DNA of 64,000 bases from Cephalopachus bancanus (GCA_027257055.1 JAPVLO010000892.1:1-64000), one strand, 5' to 3'; shown: positions 34,241 to 45,074, counted from the first letter of the stretch. The notes: generated by a model not told the origin, from the letters alone. Translations and numbers: made by a program.

Positions 34241-34321
34241 CTGTTGGAAAAAGAATAGTTTATAGAGTACTCTGTTCTAAGAGTCCCAATGCAATGAAAA
34301 ATGATTAAATAACATGTGTAC

Positions 34322-34492
34322 CATTAGATGATGCTGTATCTGCCACAAGCGAGAGTTGTTATCCATGTAGCGCTCCTCCGGGTAGAGTTGCCACATGAGA
34401 GGTAGCTGGGAGGTAAGAAGGTGGCTTGGCCTAGCTGGGTCACCTAAGGGAACCTGAATTTGCTGGACTCGTGCCCTTAGGAAACTCGTCTC
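34322..34492 (-). CDS. MTCP1: MTCP1 second coding exon
   Basis: This minus-strand exon of 57 codons has acceptor ...CCATTAG and donor ATG|GTACAC. It reads ETSFLRARVQQIQVPLGD, then PARPSHLLTSQLPLMWQL and YPEERYMDNNSRLWQIQHHLM. This is the core beta-barrel of the TCL1 family. One visible difference from remembered human sequence is Pro in GDPAR. Reading frame and both junctions are intact. Confidence 0.95.
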
Positions 34493-34608
34493 CTAATGGA
34501 AAGGAATGATAAAAAATAAAAACAAAGACTTCAGAATATTGAGACTGGAAGTAACCAAGTTGCTTGAAAGCAAAAAATCAAAGAGATAAGCAAATTGTAA
34601 ACAGTTAC

Positions 34609-34713
34609 CTCTTCCAGGACGGCCACCCACGTGCGCTGGTATTCGTCGCGGTAGATACCCTCTTGGTGAACCCAGAGGTGATCGGGTGGAGCCCCCACAT
34701 CCTCTCCTGCCAT
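34609..34713 (-). CDS. MTCP1: MTCP1 first coding exon
   Basis: MTCP1 (p13) is a TCL1-family beta-barrel protein that binds the AKT pleckstrin domain and promotes kinase activation. The minus-strand ATG at 34,713-34,711 starts MAGEDVGAPPDHLWVHQEGI and continues YRDEYQRTWVAVLEE; donor GTAACT follows at 34,608. The exon is 35 complete codons. A plausible 5' acceptor is the CAG at 34,761-34,763, giving a short non-coding leader. Relative to remembered human sequence, Leu replaces Val before the EE pair. All three coding exons together give 107 residues, the family length. Confidence 0.95.
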
Positions 34714-34762
34714 TCTGGGCTTTGGGTTCCAATTCTAGCCCTGCTTTTCTCCACCTAAGCCT

Positions 34763-35879
34763 GCAGCACCCGCGCACAGGACACAGGTGTGACTTTTTGG
34801 GTTTGAATGAACTCACCAGTGAACAAGGTGACCTGGACTAGCAACCACCAACCAGAACCAAACCTTATATACGTATATCTATTTGCACAGTCTAAATAGA
34901 ACCAAGGACACCTGAAGCTTTCTGTAAAACAACTGAAGTGACACTCAGGCAGAGCCTCGGGTAATGCTGTGGATTGCAAAGCACTCAAGAATTCGGCTAG
35001 GTGAGTTCTGTGAAAATATAGGACTAGCACTGCAGGAAGCTGGACATTTGTCTCACATTCTTTGCATTCACAAAGCAGTGTCTGACAAAACGTAGTTACC
35101 AATAGAATGTGCACAAGAGCAAGCCTGTGGACACTAATTTTGGCAGGAAGGCAGAATACGCACATGCATGTCATATTCCCCAGGTAAAAACCACTTCCAA
35201 GCAGTTTCCATTTTAAAAGGTAAGATTCTGAAGGACAGATCATATGTATGGCTTTCAAAGTCGAAATGAAAAGTTTGTTTTAAAGGCAAAGGACCTATTT
35301 ATCAGTGTACTAAGAAAGTTTACTTGTAGCAGTTGGGCCTTTCCAGCAGGGGATTTTCATGTTAGAAAACATGTTTTAGGTAGCTTCAAGGAATTTGTGA
35401 GCTGCAAGAGACTTTGAGGATCATGGCAATTTGGAGCTGAGTGAGCGCAAATGACAGTTATCCATCCACGTCCTTGTTTCATTTTAATAATGCTGCAGGA
35501 TGTTACAGGAGCCCATTTTTCTGCAGAGACATAGGTTTATATTTTGGTATCCCAAGCAAGAAGACCAGAAGCACACCTGGAACATTTGGGCAGTAGGGCA
35601 AAATCTCTCCATAACCATCCTCTGTCCAGCCCCAGATCTCACTTCAGGACCTCACAATAACTTGATGTGCATTTTGCATGAATGAATCTTTGGACCTTAC
35701 TCATAGCATTATGGTGCAGTTGTACTATATTTCCACCTTTGGCCAGAGCACAGATGTGACACTGGGGGATCTGTCTCACAAAAAGTGGAAGAAGAGAAAG
35801 AAATCCAAAGGTTTGTTTCACTCACTGTGTAAAGCACCCATCTTAGTTTTCATTAGGATGTGCTCTTTCATTTCAAACT
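34763..35879. other. CMC4/MTCP1 5' intron, no recognised element
   Basis: Single-copy-like sequence upstream of the MTCP1 first coding exon. A 167-codon minus-strand open frame here shows no recognisable protein features. Confidence 0.5.
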
Positions 35880-36340
35880 CTCCTTAACCAAATTCCGGTT
35901 TCTCTTAGTGGCAATACCACCACTCCTGATCCCACTGACTCAAAGCTTACGTGCTATTTTGAATTTCTTTCTCTTCTGTAGTTGCTGCATCCAGTCTGTC
36001 ACCAATTCCAGCAGGCACTACATGTACCATTGTATTTGGCACTACCTTTCTCCAAATACCAGGCTCTTTTCTAGCTCCATACTCTTGCTCTTGCTTTCCA
36101 CTTGCCTAAAATGCTCCCTGAGGCCTCTATGCTGACCTTAGTACTATTCTAGCAGATTCCAGTTGCCTGCCTCCTCTGTGAAGATTTTAGGAAATTCTTG
36201 CCTCTTATGACTACTGTACTATTTATATTTAAACTAAACTGCCTTGCATATTTGCTCTGCTTATTTCACAAGTCCTGTCTCCCCCAAAGCACAGTATTAT
36301 GTGCTACTCAATAGCAGGATTGATTCAGTTCTGAGCACCC
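35880..36340 (+). mobile_element. Probable L2 fragment (sense)
   Basis: Pyrimidine-rich sequence with CACTTGCCTAAAATGCTCCC and GAAATTCTTGCCTCTTATGA-like phrases resembles degraded L2. Confidence 0.4.
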
Positions 36341-37586
36341 CAAATCTTAAATACTAATCAAACAATGTTTCTGTGAGCAGGTGGATATATGGTGGATAGG
36401 GAGAGGAAAATTTAAAAGGTGACATTTTTTTCCCATTTAGCAGTACAATTGTTCTATGTCTCTTCCTCACCAAAGCTTTGGGAGACAGAGATGCAAACAA
36501 AAACCTTGTGAATACTGATGTCAAAATAAAATATATTAAAGCCTGAGTTTCAAGTATAAAAGACATAAGTGTGACCAATAAAAAAATTTTTTTAAAAGCA
36601 GAAATCAAGTGCTAAGGGTTTCAGAATCATCTCAACTTCACAGATAGGTCCTAGCCACAACCAACATGTTGACATTTAAATTTGCTTTGAATGAAAACCA
36701 AAATTTTGTTGGTTATATTGACATTAAAAAGAAATTATTCTAGAGGGCAAAGAGACTGGAGATGATGGTCTATATTACTATGAGTCACCACAAAATACTC
36801 TCAGAAGAAAGGCAGTGTTACATGCTGCATATTATCCCTGACTCGTGTGTGCTACCATTCAGGGAGCATGAAGGCCCAGAGAAAGGCAACTGCAGTGATC
36901 AAGGGACAGAGAAGCCACTGTATGAGCACGAACCAACAGCATCCTCAGGAGAGAAAAAGCAAAGGCTAAGCGAGATGGATTCAGATCAAAGCATAAAAAA
37001 ATCACAGGTTTTATGAATGGAAAAATGTGATACTTAGAACACTTGCTCCCAACATTTTCCTTGGTCAAATAACTTTGGGAACCCTGTCGAGTTACAAAGA
37101 ACATTAGCATAGTCAATGCTCTAGCAAGTTATGTAGTAAAGAAACTTTGTTGTTTAACATTTCCCAAATTTATTTGACTAGAGAATGTTTGTTTGCACAT
37201 GACACTTGTTCACAAAATTCAGGACTCCTTGAACTAAGATGAATCTTTTAAAACCTCAAGACAAACTGATATACAAGGTGTGATACAACACATGGAATAT
37301 AAACCTATGCTACCCAGCTCAAGAAATACTACCAGCTGCAAATACAAACAGGTTCCCAAAAATGTGTAGATAACTTTATAACATCATTATCCACTACAAG
37401 AGACCGTTCCCATGGAGTCACCTTGATGCCAAGGACAGAGGTCACACTGGCCTAGATAGACAATTTCTTAGTATGATATTTTGTAAATCAGGCTGTAAAT
37501 GGATGACATACAGTATAGAAGGACTTCCTTGGGTAGAAATCGAAGTAAAATCATCATTTTTTCCTTTCCATAATAAATTTTTTAGT
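36341..37586. other. CMC4/MTCP1 5' intron, no recognised element
   Basis: AT-rich, single-copy-like; possible hAT debris near 37,030-37,240 (CTCCCAACATTTTCCTTGG). Confidence 0.45.
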
Positions 37587-37843
37587 TTTTTTTTTTTTCA
37601 GTTGCATGATCACGACTGCTGCAGCCTTGGCCTGCTGGTCTCAGGTGATCCCTTTGCCTCAGCTTTCCAAGTACCTGGAACTACAGGTCTGCACCAACAT
37701 GCCTGGCTAATTTTTAAAATTTTTTGTAGAGACGATGTCTTGCCAAGTTGCTCAGGCTGGTCTGAGACCTCTAGGCTCAGGCAGTCCTCTAGTCTCTGCC
37801 TCCCAAAGTGCTGCAATTACAGGCATGAGCCACTGTGCCCAGA
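37587..37843 (-). mobile_element. Alu, older copy, in CMC4/MTCP1 5' intron
   Basis: Antisense dimer, CAGTTGCATGATCACGACTG to GAGCCACTGTGCCCAG; 5' part reduced. Confidence 0.88.
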
Positions 37844-37994
37844 TTTTAGTGTCTTTTTAAAAAAGTATAGTTTGCTTAAATTTTCAGGTGTATGAACAGT
37901 TTTTACACATTCATCAGTTGAATACGCTTATGCTATTTGAATTTAATTAATAAGCTCATCTAATTATAATGGGTGAAATTACCAAGAACATAGG

Positions 37995-38130
37995 CCCTAG
38001 TATCAGCCAGGCCTGAGTATGAATCCTGAATCTACCACTTACTAGCTTTGTGACCTTGGACAAGTTAACATCTCTCCACCTCAGTTTCCAGAGGTGGAAA
38101 ATGAGAGTTATAGAACCTATTAATTGCAAT
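37995..38130 (+). mobile_element. MIR SINE
   Basis: CCACTTACTAGCTTTGTGAC and TTGGACAAGTTAACATCTCT define the core. It lies head to head with an antisense MIR immediately downstream. Confidence 0.85.
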
Positions 38131-38315
38131 AGCCTTTATTTAGCATTTTTAATATGATGTTCTGTATATGTTTACGTATGTTGACTCATTTAACCTTCAA
38201 AATTTTCATCGAGTGCTATGGACAGTATTATCCTCACCTAAAGGTGAGGAAAGCGAGGCACAGAGAAGTTAGGTAATTCATCCAAGGCCACATAGCTAGG
38301 AAGTTGCAAAGCTTG
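38131..38315 (-). mobile_element. MIR SINE (antisense)
   Basis: GACTCATTTAACCTTCAAAA, TTATCCTCACCTAAAGGTGA and GGCCACATAGCTAGGAAGTT form the reverse MIR core. Confidence 0.85.
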
Positions 38316-39429
38316 ATTCCCACTGGTGCAGTTTACATATAAGTATTCTTAGGAGAGTATCCAGCACAAAATAAGCTTGCTACACCATGTTAATTTTTTG
38401 TACTGTAATTAAATATTTGCAGATGTAAAAGCCAGCCCTGAGCCCTATAGAAACTAGTGAATGTCATTCTTGGACGTGAGATTGAGTAACATCAAAAACG
38501 AACAAAACGCTTTTTTTTGTTGTTGTTGGAGGTGTCTAAAGGCACTTTTTTAAAAAAGTCAAAATATCCCATCAGCAAACAGTGATGAGAATGCCATTCC
38601 TGCTGCAGTGAGGACATTTTAGCTACAAATAGTAAATGAAAATAACATATGATATACAAATGAAAGTTAGAAAATTTACATGGGTTCAATGTAGCTGCAA
38701 ACTTGAAAATTTTCCCACCATCATGATCAAAATTAATCTTGGAAAGATGTGCCATGTGATCCTTAAGCATTAGGTAAAAATGGTGGTTGCTGGCGTATAT
38801 ATTAGATAGTTCCACTAGATGGGGACCGTATTTGTGGGGAGACTTGGGTTGGAACTGACTTGGGAGAAAAGAGCAAAGCATCAACACTTCTTCAGGTAGC
38901 ACATTGGGAATGTTCCCTTTCCAGTACTGCCATACCTGCCTGGCTTAAAACTACACAAAATGGAAAAGCAAAACAAAGAAACAAACACGGACGGGCTGTG
39001 GAGGCAGCACGGCATGTATTTTTCTTTGATTTGGAAAAGTTGCTAAAATCCACGTGTCCTTGCTAAACTTGTGAGTCGCAAGATAAGTACTTTCATCCTT
39101 GACACGTTTGACATATCGCAAAACAAATTAATTTTACATATAATTTCACCACGTCTGATATCATCAAGACAAGGAGACTGGAGGAAATGTGCATTCTGGA
39201 CATCTACTGCGATCCATGCGAACTTTGATAAAAACAGAAGTCCTCCAATTCCCCTTCCCTGTTCCACCAAAGAGCTACCTAAAAGCCTTTGTAGAAAGTA
39301 GCAGCAGCCAAGCTTAAGAGTGGTACTTTTTTAGATACAGTATGGCACTGTTTCTGCAAAAGGCTACTCACATGAATACAATGTTTCGTGGGCTAATTAA
39401 TCCGCCTCGAGAACAGCTAGGCTAAAACT
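38316..39429. other. CMC4/MTCP1 5' intron up to the CpG island
   Basis: No Alu or L1 seen; the repeat-free approach to the promoter island is notable in such an Alu-rich region. Confidence 0.5.
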
Positions 39430-40330
39430 TGCAGGTCTCCCACCCCGGGCCACTCAAGCCAGGATCACGACGTGAGCCCGGGGTGAGCCGAGGGGCATCC
39501 CGGGCCGAGGTCACTGGAATCGAAGTTAGAGGCGCGGGCCGACAACCGGAAGTGGTCCAGGGAGAGTTGTACAAGATTCAGGGGCTGTGACTTGGAAACG
39601 AAACAAAATAAAATAAAAGCTTAACTGTTTTCGGACAGACTTTCAAAAGCGTGTCTCCCGGCTCAAGAGGCCGACGTTCGCAGAGATGTCGCCTCACAGG
39701 GCTGTTCCCTAAGCGTGTAGGCCGCGCACGGCTCTCCTCGGCGGGCGGCAAAATGGGCGCCGGCGCTTGGGAGGCGCCTGCCCGGGCGCCCGAGCGCCGC
39801 TCACAGACCACGTCCGCCTCCCGCCCGAGAGCGCCGCCTCCTCGCCGCCCCCGCCGCCCGCCACACGCCCGACCCCGGCCGGCTACAGCCCTCCGCCCCA
39901 ACGGCCACGCCTGCCCTAACCGGCGCGGGCGTTTCCCAGGTGCTGCTGGGCGGGCCCCGCCCCCGCGCCCAAGCTCCGCCCCCGCGCGCCTGCTTCGCGC
40001 CCGCGGCCCCCGCCCCGCCCCCACAGCCCCGCCCCCGCGGAACCCGCGCGCCGGAGGCCAGGCCTGGGCGGAGCGCCGAGCTGGGGCGGCGGGAGGCTGC
40101 GCGGGAGCACCCGGTTGGTCCGGCCCGAGAGGGCCCGAGGCGGACGTGAGAAGGGTCGGACCAAGATGGCGGTGCAGGTGGTGCAGGCGGTGCAGGCGGT
40201 GCATCTCGAGTCTGACGCTTTCCTAGTCTGTCTCAACCACGCTCTGAGCACAGAGAAGGAGGAGGTGATGGGGCTGTGTATAGGGGAGGTGAGTAGGTCA
40301 CCCCGGCTGGAAACCTGTTGGGCAGGCCCT
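39430..40330. promoter_or_regulatory. CpG-island bidirectional promoter of CMC4/MTCP1 (-) and BRCC3 (+)
   Basis: A sharp rise in G+C and CpG occurs here, with no TATA box near either gene. Multiple CCGCCC/GGGCGG Sp1-type boxes cluster at 39,950-40,045, an ETS-type CCGGAAGT lies near 39,546, and a YY1-type AAGATGGCGG overlaps the BRCC3 start codon. The human genes are arranged head to head, and the same arrangement is evident here. The first non-coding exon shared by CMC4 and MTCP1 should lie on the minus strand in this island. Candidate GTGAG donors on that strand are at about 39,799-39,804 and 39,692-39,697, but I cannot choose between them. No Alu interrupts the island. Confidence 0.85.
40166..40288 (+). 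CDS. BRCC3: BRCC3 coding exon 1 (start codon, JAMM glutamate)
   Basis: BRCC3 (BRCC36) is the JAMM/MPN+ zinc metalloprotease that cleaves K63-linked ubiquitin in the BRCA1-A and BRISC complexes. The ATG at 40,166 sits in an AAGATGGCG context. The exon encodes 41 codons, MAVQVVQAVQAVHLESDAFL onward to EKEEVMGLCIGE, then donor GTGAGT. Glu33 in EKEEVM is the conserved JAMM catalytic glutamate. The N-terminus is coded by a short tandem repeat of a GTGCAGGYG unit (about 40,170-40,203). The seven exons in this window encode residues 1-182 of a protein of about 316 in human. Confidence 0.96.
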
Positions 40331-40944
40331 GTGTGGCCCGGGTGGGTGCCGGCAACTCCCAGGGCTACGGAGGCCACAGGCATCCCTGACTTCCATCCGT
40401 AGACCTCTTTTATATCTCTACCTTTATCGTCATATTCTCTATCGAAGAGAATCCGTCTTTCTTGGTCGCCTCGCGCTGGTTTAATCTCTAGCAAGCCCCC
40501 TACGAACTGCATATGCCCGGGGAGCCTGGCTTTTTCTCTGGGAGACCATGGCTTTTCTTTACACCTGGGGTTGTCACCCCACTGACCAAACCTGCAAGTA
40601 AGGCCGGAGAGACGATGGACTAGGACGAGGACGTCAGGGTGTTTGGAAGCTCGACTGACGACGGTTACAGCCCTTGCCTCGCCTCTGGTCTCCCCTCTAG
40701 GAAGCAAAGGGAACAACAAAAGCATTTGAGGCATACTAGAGAACCTAAGAGAGGCGAGGGGTGACGACGCAAAAGTTTCTGCCGCGTCGTTTTGCGGAGA
40801 AGCGACATAAGATGAGGAAATACGACTTAGCTGTTTACCCTCTGAAGTCAGGAAGACACGACTTAATTTGCATGTAATATGAATCTATGTATACCAAACA
40901 GCCATAATATGATCAATAATGTTTTCTGCTCTTTCCCACTCTAG

Positions 40945-40961
40945 TTGAATGATGACACAAG
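40945..40961 (+). CDS. BRCC3: BRCC3 coding exon 2 (17-nt microexon)
   Basis: A 17-nt exon lies between acceptor CTCTAG and donor GTAAGA and encodes LNDDT plus two bases of Arg. Its identity rests on the exact fit: exon 1 ends in ...CIGE, and exon 3 completes the Arg codon and continues SDSKFAY, as in BRCC3. Skipping it would shift the frame (17 is not a multiple of 3). Such short exons usually depend on strong flanking signals; both sites look strong. Confidence 0.93.
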
Positions 40962-41194
40962 GTAAGACTACATTTATGATCTCTTAAGTCATTGATAACT
41001 CAAAATTATAGCGATTTTGGCAGTACTGTGTACGAACTGGAGTTTAAATTAGTTACCATTACTAGTCCAAAACTTGCTCAATAATACAGTTTGAGGTCCA
41101 CTCCAACCTGAATTACGAGAGTTTTTGGTTAACATGTATATACCATTATATGAAAAATATGGTTTGTGGAACTAGGATTGGAGTAGTCATCCTT

Positions 41195-41458
41195 CTCTTT
41201 GTCAGCCAGGGTGGAGTGCAGCAGCACAGTCATGGCCACCCCAGCCTTGACCTGCTCAGTTCAGGAAATCCTTGCGCCTCAGCCTTCCAAGAAGTGGAAA
41301 CTACAGGGGCATGCTACCATGCCCAGCTTTTTTTTTTTTTTTTTTTAGTTGTGCAGACCAGGTCTCCCCAAGTCGCCCCAGGAGGTCTCAAACCTGCTCA
41401 GGCAGTCCCTTGGCCTCCCAAAGTGCTAGGATTACAGACTGAGCCACAGCGCCCAGCC
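41195..41458 (-). mobile_element. Alu, older copy
   Basis: Antisense, GTCAGCCAGGGTGGAGTGCA to GAGCCACAGCGCCCAGCC. Confidence 0.88.
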
Positions 41459-41477
41459 TTTTCATACCTATTTCTTT

Positions 41478-41772
41478 CTTTCTTTTTTTTTTTGACTTGG
41501 ACTCTCACTCCATTGTCCAGGCTTGAATTCAGTGGCACACTCACGGCCACCCCAGCATCAACCTGCTGGGCTCCAGCAATCCTTCTGCATCAGCCTGCCA
41601 AGTAACCAGAAGCAAAGGCATGTGCCACTACACCCAGCTAATTTTTGATTTATTGTAGAGGTGAGGTCTTGCCAAGTTGCCCAGCTTGGTTTGGAACCCA
41701 TGGGCTCAGGCAGTCCTCTCACCTCAGCCTCCCAAAGTGCTGAAATTACAGACTTGCGCCACTGTGCCTGAC
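41478..41772 (-). mobile_element. Alu, full length
   Basis: Antisense dimer, GACTTGGACTCTCACTCC to CCACTGTGCCTGACC. Confidence 0.9.
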
Positions 41773-41881
41773 CCGAAAGCTCTTATAAATAGAATTTTAT
41801 TGACTGAAGTAAAGGTGGCATATTTAAAAATGCTATCAATGTATCTTACATTTGGTACTATTATTTACTTTTCTTTCTTCT

Positions 41882-42112
41882 TTTTTGTTTTTTTGAGTGA
41901 TAGTCTCACTCTGTCACCAAGGCTGGAGTGCAGTAGCAGGCCCATAGCCAACTGCTGGGCTCAGCTGATCCTTCCACCTCAGTCTTCCGAATAGCTGGAA
42001 CGAGGTCTCACCAAGTTGCCTAGGCTGGTTTCAAACCCGTGGGTTCAGGAAATCCTCTCACCTCCACCTCCCAAAGTGCTGGGATGACAGGCTTGAGCCA
42101 CCATGTCCAGCA
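41882..42112 (-). mobile_element. Alu with internal deletions
   Basis: Antisense, GAGTGATAGTCTCACTCTGT to GAGCCACCATGTCCAGC; the middle linker is lost. Confidence 0.88.
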
Positions 42113-42646
42113 GTACTATTATTTTCCATATTCTTGCTTGACACATTTTATGTTCCCTCTACCCTGAAATGCCACTAAAGTACCAGCAATTTTCTTTGTG
42201 GCAGAAAACATATACATTAAGAGGCATTTCTCCCTGTTGACCTTTTCTTCCATCTAAATTCTCAGTAACTGCTTCCCACTTCCCACGCCCCTCTCCTTGT
42301 TCCCCCTCAGACATCCCAGTAGTTTGGATGCTTGATGTAGTGAAACCTTTGGAGAGCTTCTGTTTATACTTTAAAGCATACTATGGTGTCCTTCTCAATC
42401 CCACCTCCTTAATATCCAGGACCGCAGGAATTTAGCTTTGCCCATAACTTTATACACGCAAACACTTGTGCATGTTTCCCAGATTGATTCTAACAGACGT
42501 ATGAGTCCAGCTCTAGCCTTAGTTCACCTTCCCTCTTCTGTTGTCTCTGTTAACATTTCATTGCAAAAACTATTAATCCTGTTATTTTCCTTTGCTTCCT
42601 TTTTATATCCCAAACCCCAGTTCTTTTTCTAATTTATTCCTAATAG

Positions 42647-42701
42647 GAGTGATTCCAAATTTGCATATGGTGGAACTGAAATGCGCACAGTTGCTGAAAA
42701 G
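42647..42701 (+). CDS. BRCC3: BRCC3 coding exon 3
   Basis: Acceptor AATAG and donor AAG|GTATGT bound 55 nt. With the split Arg codon the exon gives RSDSKFAYGGTEMRTVAEK. Gly replaces the Thr I remember in the human FAYTG motif; the remainder matches. The exon ends on a complete Lys codon (phase 0). Confidence 0.95.
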
Positions 42702-42889
42702 GTATGTGTGCTGGAATTTTGCATGATGGAAACTTGTAGTGGGAAGGGATTTCTGTACTCTGATGGCCTCAGCCAGAGTATTAATCCACTTTGTGGCTGG
42801 GTGGAGTTTTTTTTCTGGTAAAGTGAGATGAAGAATCTGCTCACTAGGAATGGGACCAAATTGTCTGTCCTTTGAAGCAAATTATTACG

Positions 42890-43605
42890 ACTTGATTAGG
42901 ATGACTAATCACTATCAGTACCATCCTCTTGCTGTCTTCCTTGCTGTCACTGCCTGTTTTCTGGCTCTTGAGACTTTGACATCTGGTTCACATCACCATT
43001 ACCTCTTTATCACAAGACTCGATATCTGTTCATGCACCTTTTCTCTTCTTATAGGCAAACTATCCATAGCATCATTGTTCTTAGTCTATCTTGACTCTTT
43101 TGCTGTCTGCATTCCTACCCTGCCATTTCTTACCTGCTCTGAAGGGTTATTATTTCAATGTGTAGTCAATGTCCTATGATGTCACGGTCACAGTAGGACC
43201 ATATTAACTTGACCAACAGATGCTGAGAACTAATGCCTGTTGTCTCATGTGTATTTCATACTTGCCGCGCATTTGAAATCAGACTGGTCACATTTTAAGG
43301 GCACAGTGAAGGCTTATAGCTTTCTTTCTTCAAAAGCCTTCGCTTAGACTTCACGCTTCAATATCTGGCAATGCTTTCAAACTAATTTTTGCGGTTTAAA
43401 AAAAAAGAAGAGAGAAAGCAAAAAAATCTGGCAATGTTAAGCCCATCCTTTCCTCTGAAACTCTTGTAACATCTTATGGTTCCGGTTTTGCCTCCTTCTG
43501 CTTCCTTGGCCCCTCTTGTTCTATCTCATCTTAAATGCAGGCACCCCTCTTGATTCAGGCCCAGACCAGTGCTCCCTTTCTCAACACCTTTTTATCGACT
43601 CATAA
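42890..43605 (+). mobile_element. Possible L2-derived pyrimidine-rich sequence
   Basis: The region is rich in CTTCC/TCTTG phrases (for example GAAACTCTTGTAACATCTTA; CCTCTTGATTCAGGCCC) like old L2 sense DNA. It also contains the FUNDC2-UTR-like block at 43,179-43,246. Confidence 0.35.
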
Positions 43606-43611
43606 AACCTT

Positions 43612-43918
43612 TTTTTTTTTGAGTTGGAGTCTCACTCTGTTGCCCAGGCTGTTTGCATGTAGTTGTAAGCAGGGGGCACGATGATGACTACCGCAGCCTC
43701 GACCTGCTGGGCTCAGGCAATCCTTCTGCCTCAGCCTTTCAAGTAGCTGGAACTACAGGCATGTGCCACCATGCCCGGCAAATTGTTTTTTGAATTATTG
43801 TAGAGATGAGGTCCCACCAAATTGCCCAGGCTGGTCTCGAACCTGCAGGCTCAGACAATCCTCTTGACTCAGCCTCCCGAAGTGCTGGGATTATAGGCTT
43901 GAGCCACCACGCCCGGCC
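43612..43918 (-). mobile_element. Alu carrying a locally copied insert
   Basis: Antisense dimer interrupted after TTGCCCAGGCTG by TTTGCATGTAGTTGTAAG (43,652-43,669), which is not Alu sequence; see findings. Confidence 0.93.
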
Positions 43919-44841
43919 TCATAAAAACTTTATTGATTCCTTACTGATTCTCTTTGAGGCTGTTATACTCTTGCCTGCCTGCTAAAACTTGCCATGGGGT
44001 ACTTCTCTCGTCCCAGAGCAGCTCATCTGGAAACAAACTCATCTTCCTTCATCTTCCTTCCTTTCTGAGACTTTCTAAACTTGGATCTGCCTCCCATGTT
44101 CTACCTAGTTTTAACCTTGAAACTTTAGAGCCATCATTTCCTGGCCTCCATCATCCTTGGTTCATAAGCTACTGAATCCTGTGGATGCTTCCTTTTTTTG
44201 CTGCTGCTGTTTTTTCTGAAGAATTTTGTCAGTGGGTTTAATCTGTTTCTTCCATCTCTGCCATCTACTTAGTCTAGTATTTTATCATTATTTTGTATAC
44301 AGTTTATCTGAAATAACTTCCTTCCTTCCATTTCATCCTGCGAATCATGGCTTGTTATTTGAGGCCCTATGCATTTGTACCCTAAGTTTCCTTCTTAGCC
44401 TCACCATCTGCCATTTTACCTCAAGCTATGTATCTAAATCAGCTGGCCAGCTTGTCTCACAAATACCTCATTCGCACTTTATGTCTTTCTACTTTTCAAC
44501 TTTCTTACTTCATCGCCATTTGGCACCTATAGAAAATCTGCCCCCCAGTAATCAAGGACTTCTCTGCTTTTTTCTATGAAAATATAATGGAGTTCTTTCC
44601 TCTGAGCTAGCATTGAGTCACTATATTATGTTAGTGGAGTTTCGTATGCACGGTATTTTGCATGTAGTTGTAAGTAAAATAATTATTGGTTGATCATTGA
44701 AAATGTCTTTTTTGGGTCTAAATAGTAGCTTATATTTTATGTTTTTGTCTCTGAAATGTATATGTTGAAGTTAGATGTCTTTTTTAAGGCATTTCATTAT
44801 TTATGAGAAAAGTATCAGTTTTCTAAAATGGAACCTTTGAC

Positions 44842-44877
44842 CCTTTGATACTGTTATAACCTTTGATACTGTTATAA
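44842..44877. repeat. 18-bp tandem duplication
   Basis: CCTTTGATACTGTTATAA occurs twice in direct succession. Confidence 0.9.
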
Positions 44878-44954
44878 AATGCAATTCCATAATTGAAAGG
44901 AAATGTGTTATTGAAAAGAATCATAAGTAACCATTTCTATGTATCTTTCTTTAG

Positions 44955-45074
44955 GTTGATACCGTCAGAATTGTTCATATTCATTCTGTCATCATCTTGC
45001 GACGTTCTGATAAAAGGAAGGATCGAGTAGAAATTTCTCCAGAGCAGCTGTCTGCAGCCTCAACAGAGGCAGAA
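44955..45074 (+). CDS. BRCC3: BRCC3 coding exon 4 (followed by AT-AC intron)
   Basis: The exon is exactly 40 codons, from acceptor TTTCTTTAG to a boundary after GCAGAA. It encodes VDTVRIVHIHSVIILRRSDK, then RKDRVEISPEQLSAASTEAE, the MPN-domain strand and helix preceding the zinc site. No GT donor occurs at the boundary; the intron instead begins ATATCCTT, the U12-type AT-AC consensus. Confidence 0.95.

Noticed and set aside
34755..35258. 167-codon minus-strand open frame next to the MTCP1 first coding exon
   Set aside because: A couple of frames this long are expected by chance in 64 kb; no recognisable domain, and it does not join MTCP1 in frame through a credible splice site.
39578..40734. 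Long GC-rich open frames on both strands across the CpG island (191-272 codons)
   Set aside because: Open frames arise by chance where stop codons are depleted by high G+C; composition is Arg/Pro/Ala-rich, frames overlap one another on both strands, and they match no protein I know. The real gene here is BRCC3 exon 1.
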